Assembly (NCBI GenBank): GCA_036677445.1
Contig: JAVBWI010000006.1
Span: 434,001 to 498,000, forward strand
Length of the DNA: 64,000 nucleotides
Reading direction: 5' to 3'
DNA from: JAVBWI01 sp036677445
GTDB taxonomy: Bacteria > Bacillota > Clostridia > Christensenellales > CAG-138
Shown: piece by piece, positions 43,941-55,100 of the stretch
Position numbering within the stretch: the stretch's first letter is position 1
Layout of the letters: every line of letters starts with the position of its first letter
Translations under genes and position numbers: made by a program
The notes under the pieces: model-generated
Database searches by the model: none
What the model saw: only the letters and a program-made list of their open reading frames with translations
What the model was told of the DNA's origin: nothing

Positions 43941-44618
43941 ATGGCCGCGCAGGAGGGCGAATATCTGGTGCTCTCGGGTATACAAAGTTTCGGGTTTTGC
44001 CAACGTCAATGGGCGCTCCGTCAAATCGAGCAGCAATGGCATGACAATTTGTATACCATTGAGGGGAATATATTTCACGAGCACGCCCATGATGCACAGC
44101 AGCTGGAGCGCCGCGGCGAGTTGCTCATTTCCCGCGGTATGCCGGTACGCTCACATGTATTGATGGCAAGCGGGCAATGCGATGTGGTAGAGTTCCGGCA
44201 AAACGATGCGGGTGTGCCCATTAAAGGGCAGGCGGGCCTTTGGCTGCCTGCCCCTGTGGAGTATAAAAAAGGGCATCCAAAAAGCATTGATGCCGACAGA
44301 TTCCAACTATGCGCGCAGGCTGTTTGTCTGGAGGAAATGCTCTCATGCAGTATCCAGGAAGGGTATTTATATTACGGGGAAACCCGGCACAGAGAGGAAG
44401 TGGCATTTTCCGCTGCGCTGCGTGAAGAGGTAAATACGATGTTCAGGCAAATGCATGCGTATTTCGACAGGCAGTACACACCCAAGGTTAAGCCGCACAA
44501 GGGCTGCCGTGCCTGTTCCTATGCGGATATGTGCCTGCCGATACTGTGCGGCAGGAAATCCGCCCGCGCTTACCTGCAGGCACGGCTGAAGGAGGAAACG
44601 CCATGCGAAAGCTTCTGA
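43941..44618 (+). CDS. cas4: Cas4 exonuclease/adaptation factor
   Basis: Cas4 trims prespacers and selects PAM-bearing ends together with Cas1-Cas2. The 225-residue protein shows YLVLSGIQSFGFCQRQWAL (first Fe-S cysteine), the RecB-like nuclease core ending in VEYKKG, and a C-terminal CRACSYADMC cluster giving the remaining cysteines. The start lacks a strong ribosome site but is 3 bases after cas7, so coupling is likely. It overlaps cas1 by 16 bases. Confidence 0.95.
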   Translation: MAAQEGEYLVLSGIQSFGFCQRQWALRQIEQQWHDNLYTIEGNIFHEHAHDAQQLERRGELLISRGMPVRSHVLMASGQCDVVEFRQNDAGVPIKGQAGLWLPAPVEYKKGHPKSIDADRFQLCAQAVCLEEMLSCSIQEGYLYYGETRHREEVAFSAALREEVNTMFRQMHAYFDRQYTPKVKPHKGCRACSYADMCLPILCGRKSARAYLQARLKEETPCESF

Positions 44619-45634
44619 ATACGCTTTTTGTAACGACTCCGGATACCTACCTTGCGCTGGATGGCGAGAACGTGCTGGTTTTGCAGGAGGAGCAAACCCT
44701 GATGCGCCTGCCGCTGCACACGATAGAGTGTATCTGCTATTTCGGCTACAAAGGCGCCAGCCCGGCGCTTATGGGCGCATGCGCCCAGCGCGGCGTACGC
44801 ATGAGCTTCCTGACTCCAAACGGCAGGTTCCTTGCCGCCGCCTGCGGGGAAAACCGTGGCAACGTGCTGCTGCGAAAGCAGCAGTATCGCGTATCCGACG
44901 ATGAGGCGGAAAGCGCAAAAATTGCCCGCGGCTTCCTCTTTGGCAAGGTATACAACAGCCGCTGGGTATTGGAGCGCGCAACGCGCGACCACCCGCTGCG
45001 CGTGGACGTACCCGCGCTCAAGGCGGTATCCGAAAGCCTTGCCGCGCTGCTGCCCGCGCTCCTGACCTGCTGCGACCTTGCGCAGCTGCGGGGCATGGAA
45101 GGCGCCGCAGCCGAACAGTATTTCGGTCTGCTGGATGAGCTTGTGCTGCAAAACAAAAGCGACTTTTACTTCCGCGAACGCACACGCCGACCGCCCATGG
45201 ACAATATGAACGCGCTGCTTTCCTTTGCGTATGCGTTGCTCTCCAATGACTGTGCCGCCGCGTTGGAGGGCGTGGGGTTGGATCCGTATGTCGGCTTTTT
45301 GCATCGCGACCGCCCCGGACGCATATCGCTGGCGTTAGATTTGATGGAGGAGCTGCGCAGCGTGTTCGCCGACCGTTTCGTACTCTCGCTCATAAACAAC
45401 CGCGTGGTCTGCGGCAAGGACTTTACGCAAAAGGAGAACGGCGCGGTGCTGCTCAGCGATACGGCGCGCAAAGCAGTGTTATCCGGCTATCAGCAAAAAA
45501 AGCAGGAAATCATTACACATCCGTTCCTCGATGAAAAGATTCCGTGGGGGCTCGTACCGCACGCACAGGCGCTGCTGCTGGCGCGTTATCTGCGCGGAGA
45601 TTTGGATGAATATCCGCCGTTCTTGTGGAAATGA
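44603..45634 (+). CDS. cas1: Cas1 integrase, type I-C
   Basis: Cas1 catalyses spacer integration at the leader-repeat junction. The 343-residue protein has a typical N-terminal beta domain (LNTLFVTTPDTYLALDGENV), NSRWVLERA with the first acidic metal ligand, and FLHRDRPGRISLALDLMEE carrying the conserved His and acidic residues. GGAGG precedes the ATG at 44603, which lies inside the end of cas4. Confidence 0.97.
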   Translation: MRKLLNTLFVTTPDTYLALDGENVLVLQEEQTLMRLPLHTIECICYFGYKGASPALMGACAQRGVRMSFLTPNGRFLAAACGENRGNVLLRKQQYRVSDDEAESAKIARGFLFGKVYNSRWVLERATRDHPLRVDVPALKAVSESLAALLPALLTCCDLAQLRGMEGAAAEQYFGLLDELVLQNKSDFYFRERTRRPPMDNMNALLSFAYALLSNDCAAALEGVGLDPYVGFLHRDRPGRISLALDLMEELRSVFADRFVLSLINNRVVCGKDFTQKENGAVLLSDTARKAVLSGYQQKKQEIITHPFLDEKIPWGLVPHAQALLLARYLRGDLDEYPPFLWK

Positions 45635-45646
45635 GGGAAATGCCTT

Positions 45647-45937
45647 ATGCTGGTTTTGATCACCTATGACGTCAATACTGAAACGGCTGAAGGAAAACGG
45701 CGGTTGCGGCAAATCGCCAAGCAGTGCGTCAATTATGGGCAGCGCGTGCAAAATTCTGTATTTGAGTGCGAATTGGATGCAGCCAAGCTCAGGCAGGTAC
45801 AGCATCTTTTGGAAGCCATCATGGACCCTGAGGTGGACAGCCTGCGGTTTTATAACCTGGGCAACCGGCATCAAAACAAGGTGCTGCATATCGGCGCTAA
45901 TCCATCCTATGATGCGCAAGGTACGCTGATCGTTTAG
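45647..45937 (+). CDS. cas2: Cas2, adaptation complex subunit
   Basis: The 96-residue ferredoxin-fold protein bridges two Cas1 dimers. MLVLITYDVNTET contains the conserved Asp8, and QNSVFECEL is typical of the I-C form. GAGGG lies upstream. Its stop codon's last base is the first base of an 8-base inverted repeat arm in the leader. Confidence 0.96.
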   Translation: MLVLITYDVNTETAEGKRRLRQIAKQCVNYGQRVQNSVFECELDAAKLRQVQHLLEAIMDPEVDSLRFYNLGNRHQNKVLHIGANPSYDAQGTLIV

Positions 45938-46102
45938 TGCGAACTATAAGCACACAGAGATTTGCGTCAGGTTCGCACCGGAAAAGTGACTATTTTAATG
46001 GAAAAATGCTGAATAATCCGTTATCGTTACATAGAATCCAAATAGCATGAATGCTTATGCGCTATATGCAACTATATTCATGGTTTGTTGCATAAAATCG
46101 CT
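45938..46102 (+). promoter_or_regulatory. CRISPR leader
   Basis: The 165-base AT-rich leader separates cas2 from the first repeat. It holds an outer dyad GTGCGAAC/GTTCGCAC (45937-45944 / 45971-45978), a small dyad AGCAT-GA-ATGCT (46044-46055), and TATGCAAC/GTTGCATA (46065-46072 / 46087-46094) ending 8 bases before the first repeat. It should carry the array promoter and the integration signals. Confidence 0.8.
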
Positions 46103-49100
46103 GTCGCTCCCCTCGCGGGGAGCGTGGATTGAAATACCATGACGCAGAGCGCGCTGATTTCTTGCCACGTCGCTCCCCTCGCGGGGAGCGTGGATTGAAA
46201 TATGCCGTGGATGACACGACCGTGAAGTCCTTTGTGTCGCTCCCCTCGCGGGGAGCGTGGATTGAAATGATTGACTGCCGCGCCCGTATATATCCCGCCG
46301 CCCGTCGCTCCCCTCGCGGGGAGCGTGGATTGAAATTGTCAAGGACAACTCCCTGAACCAGCTTCGCGTGTCGCTCCCCTCGCGGGGAGCGTGGATTGAA
46401 ATAGAAACGCTTGTTAAAGTCTGCCACGCTCCGCCAAGTCGCTCCCCTCGCGGGGAGCGTGGATTGAAATTGCTCGATGCGCTCAGAGAGAGACTTGATC
46501 TTCCGTCGCTCCCCTCGCGGGGAGCGTGGATTGAAATTTCCGGCTCTACTGATTTGGGCAGTGGCTCCAATCGTCGCTCCCCTCGCGGGGAGCGTGGATT
46601 GAAATAAGGAGTGGCGGGAAGAATTTGAACAGTTCCCGGTCGCTCCCCTCGCGGGGAGCGTGGATTGAAATACGCTGCTTGGCGGCGAGAGCGAGGCCAC
46701 GGCATTGTCGCTCCCCTCGCGGGGAGCGTGGATTGAAATTGCTTGAGCGCCCGCCACGCCCAGGACATCACCGTCGCTCCCCTCGCGGGGAGCGTGGATT
46801 GAAATACGCCGTCGAGGCAACGGACAGGGTACCGTGTAGTCGCTCCCCTCGCGGGGAGCGTGGATTGAAATACCGGGTGCCAGCCATGAAGTACATACAA
46901 ATATGTCGCTCCCCTCGCGGGGAGCGTGGATTGAAATATCATGGAGGGTACTGCGGTATCCGTTGTCGAGCGGTCGCTCCCCTCGCGGGGAGCGTGGATT
47001 GAAATCTCGATACAAGGGACGGAGAGTTGGAGGTAGAACGGTCGCTCCCCTCGCGGGGAGCGTGGATTGAAATAGCGGAGAGACAATACTGTAACCCCGT
47101 GCCGCTTCCGTCGCTCCCCTCGCGGGGAGCGTGGATTGAAATTGCTCTTAACGTGTCCTTGCAGCGTTTTTCTGCGTCGCTCCCCTCGCGGGGAGCGTGG
47201 ATTGAAATCCCTTTAACTCGGTCAGTTTGCGCCCACATCGCGGGTCGCTCCCCTCGCGGGGAGCGTGGATTGAAATGGTTTGTAGCGCGTGGACATTGCG
47301 GTAGAATATGGTCGCTCCCCTCGCGGGGAGCGTGGATTGAAATCGCGTACCGCTTGTAAGTTACAACTTGCGATATAGTCGCTCCCCTCGCGGGGAGCGT
47401 GGATTGAAATGTGACCGTGTCAGTCTCGTACGCGACCATAGCAGGTCGCTCCCCTCGCGGGGAGCGTGGATTGAAATTAACCGCATGATTGATGGTCGGG
47501 TCGTGTACGGCGTCGCTCCCCTCGCGGGGAGCGTGGATTGAAATAGCTCAGCGTTTATTGAGCGGAGCTGAGCAACATCGTCGCTCCCCTCGCGGGGAGC
47601 GTGGATTGAAATACCCGAGAGGGAACCCCATTAGCCACTCTACCCAGTCGCTCCCCTCGCGGGGAGCGTGGATTGAAATTCAAAATCGTCCCGTGCTTTT
47701 TTAATCTTGTCGGCGTCGCTCCCCTCGCGGGGAGCGTGGATTGAAATACTCACTGATCGCGCAGAGCAACTCATACGAACCAGTCGCTCCCCTCGCGGGG
47801 AGCGTGGATTGAAATACCAAGCCGGAGCCCATGATGATTGAGATCACTAGTCGCTCCCCTCGCGGGGAGCGTGGATTGAAATACCGCATGGATGGACTAC
47901 GGCGGGTACGCCTTGCGCGTCGCTCCCCTCGCGGGGAGCGTGGATTGAAATAAGATGCTGTTTATAAAGCCAAACGACCCGCTTGGTCGCTCCCCTCGCG
48001 GGGAGCGTGGATTGAAATACCCGGAAAACGCAAAAATGCAACGTACCTTGCCGTCGCTCCCCTCGCGGGGAGCGTGGATTGAAATGCGACTCGATCAACA
48101 AAATTAACACGGAACTGAGTCGCTCCCCTCGCGGGGAGCGTGGATTGAAATCTCTCGGGTGGACAGACTTAAATGCCTCGGAAAGTCGCTCCCCTCGCGG
48201 GGAGCGTGGATTGAAATGTCCGGCGTGTCTATTGGCGTAAACGATGGCCAAGGTCGCTCCCCTCGCGGGGAGCGTGGATTGAAATAGTTTGTCTACGATT
48301 GTCTGCATGTGCGACGTTCGTCGCTCCCCTCGCGGGGAGCGTGGATTGAAATACCTTAAATGGCGGCGCGGGGTCAATACAATCGTGTCGCTCCCCTCGC
48401 GGGGAGCGTGGATTGAAATGCGGCTGTATTGATATGCCCCATCTTCCTTTGAGTCGCTCCCCTCGCGGGGAGCGTGGATTGAAATTGAAAGAAGATGGAT
48501 ACGACGAACCGCTATATATTGTCGCTCCCCTCGCGGGGAGCGTGGATTGAAATCTCTCTCTGCTACAAACACTGTTCCTCGCCTGAGTCGCTCCCCTCGC
48601 GGGGAGCGTGGATTGAAATCGCCTAGGTCTTTGGCACGTGAGCGCATCATGGCGTCGCTCCCCTCGCGGGGAGCGTGGATTGAAATAAACTGGCTCCACA
48701 ATAAGGCTGCGGCGGATCTTGTCGCTCCCCTCGCGGGGAGCGTGGATTGAAATACATCGCCGCCGACCGCAACAGGCTTTCCGCGCGTCGCTCCCCTCGC
48801 GGGGAGCGTGGATTGAAATATGCTCATGCAGCGCCTCATTGCAGGCGAGGTCAGTCGCTCCCCTCGCGGGGAGCGTGGATTGAAATCTTCGCAATGTTGA
48901 CAAACGCGCCAATGCTCACGTCGCTCCCCTCGCGGGGAGCGTGGATTGAAATTAAAAACTTTGCGGCGTTGGTCAGCATTACCATAGTCGCTCCCCTCGC
49001 GGGGAGCGTGGATTGAAATTTCTTGACGTTCATCGTTCCACCCACTCCGCGCCCGTCGCTCCCCTCGCGGGGAGCGTGGATTGAAATTCTTTGTCGCACA

Positions 49101-52100
49101 GGTCTATGACGTAGGACAGTGTCGCTCCCCTCGCGGGGAGCGTGGATTGAAATCGTTCTCCGCTTCCAAGCAGCGCAGTCGACTTTGTCGCTCCCCTCGC
49201 GGGGAGCGTGGATTGAAATAATGGTACAAGCCAGCGGAAGTGCCGGAAGGAACGTCGCTCCCCTCGCGGGGAGCGTGGATTGAAATCCTACGGGGTAGCA
49301 CAGATATTCATCCCCGCGGGGTCGCTCCCCTCGCGGGGAGCGTGGATTGAAATATAAAAAATGCGCCCTGCACAGGCGCCTCTTGTGGTCGCTCCCCTCG
49401 CGGGGAGCGTGGATTGAAATGCTAAAACCAGTTTTAAACTTGCACATAACAAAGTGTCGCTCCCCTCGCGGGGAGCGTGGATTGAAATTCCCTGACGTCT
49501 ATTTGTATTTGTGGCAGGCTGGAAGTCGCTCCCCTCGCGGGGAGCGTGGATTGAAATATCGTTTCAGCGACTGCGGCAGCCGCGCCATCGGCGTCGCTCC
49601 CCTCGCGGGGAGCGTGGATTGAAATACATACAGCTCATAAGCTGGCTCACTGCCGGAAAGGTCGCTCCCCTCGCGGGGAGCGTGGATTGAAATAGGGCAG
49701 TTTCGGGAACACGAAGTTCCCGATTGCGTCGCTCCCCTCGCGGGGAGCGTGGATTGAAATTATGTCAGTGTAACCGACATACAGAAATCGCTGCGTCGCT
49801 CCCCTCGCGGGGAGCGTGGATTGAAATTTGCATTGAGCAGACCACCATCGAATGGCGCCGCAAGGTCGCTCCCCTCGCGGGGAGCGTGGATTGAAATAGA
49901 AATTAACGCTGACGAAATCGCGCTGTGCGTCGTCGCTCCCCTCGCGGGGAGCGTGGATTGAAATATTTTGCTGCTCCGGACGGATCGCTCGAGCGTACGC
50001 GTCGCTCCCCTCGCGGGGAGCGTGGATTGAAATTTTGGTTTTGTGATTGTTTGCAAAATCAGATGCGGTCGCTCCCCTCGCGGGGAGCGTGGATTGAAAT
50101 CAAAACAGATTAAGCAGGTCAACCTTGCGTATGTCGTCGCTCCCCTCGCGGGGAGCGTGGATTGAAATGGCCGCGGGTTTCAATGCTTTGCAATTTAGGC
50201 GGTCGCTCCCCTCGCGGGGAGCGTGGATTGAAATCGCGGGGTCGTGGTGCTGTTGCCAACGCTCTTAAGTCGCTCCCCTCGCGGGGAGCGTGGATTGAAA
50301 TCCACAGATGTAGTTCCTGTGATTGCCTCTGACCGTCGCTCCCCTCGCGGGGAGCGTGGATTGAAATACCTACAACGTTCGCATTGCGCACCTGCTGGAC
50401 AGTCGCTCCCCTCGCGGGGAGCGTGGATTGAAATATATTGGGTACTTCAAGGCATACGGTACCCTGTTGTCGCTCCCCTCGCGGGGAGCGTGGATTGAAA
50501 TTATATAGTAATATCGTAAATTCAATGGTGACATAGTCGCTCCCCTCGCGGGGAGCGTGGATTGAAATTCTTTTCCCGCAACTATATGGGCGTCACGCTG
50601 TGTCGCTCCCCTCGCGGGGAGCGTGGATTGAAATGCTTTGGACGCCAATGAAGCTTACCAGCCTTCGCGTCGCTCCCCTCGCGGGGAGCGTGGATTGAAA
50701 TATCCGTCGGCCCCACAGAGGAGCGTGCGCTTACGTCGCTCCCCTCGCGGGGAGCGTGGATTGAAATAGAAGAGCTGCCCTTAACTGTTCAACCTCTTCT
50801 TGTCGCTCCCCTCGCGGGGAGCGTGGATTGAAATACCAGGGCACGGGTGCTCACGCCGCTGCCGCGCAGTCGCTCCCCTCGCGGGGAGCGTGGATTGAAA
50901 TACGATCATCCGCACAGAGGACGATGCGCAGGCGGAGTCGCTCCCCTCGCGGGGAGCGTGGATTGAAATTAGAAAACGTCGAAGAGTTTGTAACATGGGG
51001 GCGTCGCTCCCCTCGCGGGGAGCGTGGATTGAAATATCTGCTATGGCTGGGTTGTAGCAGCGGAGATCAGTCGCTCCCCTCGCGGGGAGCGTGGATTGAA
51101 ATATACCGTGCGTGCCTCTTTGCCGTCGCCGGTATACGTCGCTCCCCTCGCGGGGAGCGTGGATTGAAATAAGAATATAAATATAAGATCCAAACGGAAT
51201 AGAAGTCGCTCCCCTCGCGGGGAGCGTGGATTGAAATAGCTCATCGCCCTGCAGGTTCAGGCGGGTGTTGATGTCGCTCCCCTCGCGGGGAGCGTGGATT
51301 GAAATACAATGTCAGCGGCATGGTTTGCGCGTTCGGTCGCGTCGCTCCCCTCGCGGGGAGCGTGGATTGAAATACCACCACCACCACGGTACTTGCCGCC
51401 ATCTAAAGTCGCTCCCCTCGCGGGGAGCGTGGATTGAAATACGCCTTTAATGCCGACCATGTAGAAGCTCATGGTCGCTCCCCTCGCGGGGAGCGTGGAT
51501 TGAAATATCAAGTCACCACCTTTAGCACACATGCGACGTAAGTCGCTCCCCTCGCGGGGAGCGTGGATTGAAATTTCGGTGGCGCAAGCGGGCATGCAGC
51601 TGATGTGTGTCGCTCCCCTCGCGGGGAGCGTGGATTGAAATCGAAATGGAGGATAACAAGGCCGTCATGCCTGTTCGTCGCTCCCCTCGCGGGGAGCGTG
51701 GATTGAAATGCATTGGCTTCGTCTATCTTCATGCGCAGGTATGTCGCTCCCCTCGCGGGGAGCGTGGATTGAAATCTGCGCAGTGCCCGCGCGTTCTGGT
51801 ACGGGCTGGGGTCGCTCCCCTCGCGGGGAGCGTGGATTGAAATTCCAGAATGCCGCGCAAGAGCAGATCATTGCGCTGCGTCGCTCCCCTCGCGGGGAGC
51901 GTGGATTGAAATTTGGCGAATTTAAGATTGCGCGAACCAGCACGCTGTCGCTCCCCTCGCGGGGAGCGTGGATTGAAATTCCTCCGCCACGCCTGCGGTA
52001 CCGTTGGTAGAAGGTCGCTCCCCTCGCGGGGAGCGTGGATTGAAATACTCGCCGAGCCTGACCTGCTTGCCGCCGCAGATGGTCGCTCCCCTCGCGGGGA

Positions 52101-55100
52101 GCGTGGATTGAAATCGCGTACCGCTTGTAAGTTACGACTTGCGATATAGTCGCTCCCCTCGCGGGGAGCGTGGATTGAAATAGCGGTATATGTTGTATGG
52201 AGCGGTTGAGCCGACGTCGCTCCCCTCGCGGGGAGCGTGGATTGAAATATACCGAGATTATGGCAAGCAAGCAGCCTGCAAGTCGCTCCCCTCGCGGGGA
52301 GCGTGGATTGAAATCGCATTACGCCGGATTGCTCCGGCTCACTCTGCGTCGCTCCCCTCGCGGGGAGCGTGGATTGAAATGACCGTTCATTGGCTATGCC
52401 CTCAGAAACACATGTCGCTCCCCTCGCGGGGAGCGTGGATTGAAATCTTCTCATGTTTAGGACGGTTGATCTTACCGAGGGTCGCTCCCCTCGCGGGGAG
52501 CGTGGATTGAAATAAGGTGTTTCGCTGCACACATCGGCAATCAGCGCGTCGCTCCCCTCGCGGGGAGCGTGGATTGAAATCATTTCCCCGCTTCGGCGGG
52601 GACTTACCCCGGCGTCGCTCCCCTCGCGGGGAGCGTGGATTGAAATACATCTATGGCGAGGTTGCGCAGGCGGTCTTCGGGTCGCTCCCCTCGCGGGGAG
52701 CGTGGATTGAAATCGCCGCGCCATTGTGACAAAGGCACCGGCGATATGGGTCGCTCCCCTCGCGGGGAGCGTGGATTGAAATACGAAAAAAGCGGCTTCA
52801 AGCTGACACTGACATGTCGCTCCCCTCGCGGGGAGCGTGGATTGAAATCCCATCAAAAGAGTAGTGAGGTGGTTGGCAAATGGTCGCTCCCCTCGCGGGG
52901 AGCGTGGATTGAAATACCTGATCGGAGGGATAACGGATGGCCCAATTGCGTCGCTCCCCTCGCGGGGAGCGTGGATTGAAATAACACCGGCAACGTCATC
53001 GACTTCGTTGGCCCTGGTCGCTCCCCTCGCGGGGAGCGTGGATTGAAATTCATTATAAGCGGCGAAACAACCATAGAGGCCGAGTCGCTCCCCTCGCGGG
53101 GAGCGTGGATTGAAATCTGTGCTTTCGGGGGTGACGCTGAGTGAGGCTGGTCGCTCCCCTCGCGGGGAGCGTGGATTGAAATGCGACAATGGCGTCAAGC
53201 GCAGCGGGAGCGTGCGGTCGCTCCCCTCGCGGGGAGCGTGGATTGAAATTGTTGCGGACGTTTGCGATTCCGACCGGCGATGACGTCGCTCCCCTCGCGG
53301 GGAGCGTGGATTGAAATTTGACGGAATGATCGAGGAAGCGAAAACCAACTCCGTCGCTCCCCTCGCGGGGAGCGTGGATTGAAATTGTTGAAAATCTCAC
53401 TACGGTACGTTGCAATCAAGTCGCTCCCCTCGCGGGGAGCGTGGATTGAAATCACTACGCGGCCTGTAGCAGCCACATACGACTTGTCGCTCCCCTCGCG
53501 GGGAGCGTGGATTGAAATTTCTCGGTCGTTTTAGTGTCGTATGAAAGCCTCGTCGCTCCCCTCGCGGGGAGCGTGGATTGAAATGGTGCTGATGCGAGCA
53601 TGCGGGGCTGCAGGTAACGTCGCTCCCCTCGCGGGGAGCGTGGATTGAAATTTCTGGATACCGTCTTTCGGGAAATAGAGATGCAGTCGCTCCCCTCGCG
53701 GGGAGCGTGGATTGAAATACGCCCGGCCCTCGCTGACGGAAACGGCCATACGTCGCTCCCCTCGCGGGGAGCGTGGATTGAAATATCGCGTCGGTAATTG
53801 TCATGTCGGCGGATAAGATGTCGCTCCCCTCGCGGGGAGCGTGGATTGAAATGGCTTGTATCGCTCTCTGCATGCATGTTTCTCTGTCGCTCCCCTCGCG
53901 GGGAGCGTGGATTGAAATCTTATTGTTTTTTCTTGTTACCCTCTCAAGCGTCGTCGCTCCCCTCGCGGGGAGCGTGGATTGAAATCGTTCCGTGCCATTG
54001 CTTCCGTTTGCGCACTGGAAGTCGCTCCCCTCGCGGGGAGCGTGGATTGAAATTTTTCATCGCTCATTCTTACTGTTACGCAACGCGGTCGCTCCCCTCG
54101 CGGGGAGCGTGGATTGAAATACCGCGCACGGCTTTACGATGACGTGGGTAAAAGTGTCGCTCCCCTCGCGGGGAGCGTGGATTGAAATACTTCTGGCACT
54201 GGTATTCGGGGCTTGGAAAAGTGTCGCTCCCCTCGCGGGGAGCGTGGATTGAAATGTCATCTGGTAGGCCACAATGACCAAACACTTACCGTCGCTCCCC
54301 TCGCGGGGAGCGTGGATTGAAATTTCAGCGAGGAAACGCAGCGCCGGTATGATTTAGTCGCTCCCCTCGCGGGGAGCGTGGATTGAAATGCAAGCTCGAC
54401 TTGCTGATTACTGAGGAAGAGCGCGTCGCTCCCCTCGCGGGGAGCGTGGATTGAAATTTTTGTGCGTTTGGCGGTAAATGCCGTGCGCAAGTCGCTCCCC
54501 TCGCGGGGAGCGTGGATTGAAATTGCATCTACTTTTGACGGCGAATTACGAGCCGAAGTCGCTCCCCTCGCGGGGAGCGTGGATTGAAATATGCCTGGCT
54601 AAAACAAGCCGAACACGATTGCGGTCGCTCCCCTCGCGGGGAGCGTGGATTGAAATATCGCCTTTAAGACGGTTACCAATGAACATATACGTCGCTCCCC
54701 TCGCGGGGAGCGTGGATTGAAATTTCAACCTCCCCAGTATCGCCATCGGGTCAATGTCGTCGCTCCCCTCGCGGGGAGCGTGGATTGAAATGAGTGTACA
54801 GCCACACTAACCATCGCGGGCGGAGGTCGCTCCCCTCGCGGGGAGCGTGGATTGAAATTTGCTGATAAGTGCACCATGCGAGCAGATACAGGTCGCTCCC
54901 CTCGCGGGGAGCGTGGATTGAAATGATGATGATGCCGTTAATATCTGCCGCAGATGCGTCGCTCCCCTCGCGGGGAGCGTGGATTGAAATTCTCACGGGA
55001 CGGCAAAAGCAGGGGATGGTTCGGTCGCTCCCCTCGCGGGGAGCGTGGATTGAAATGCTTCGAATGAAGGAAAAGACATCGCGGATATTAGTCGCTCCCC

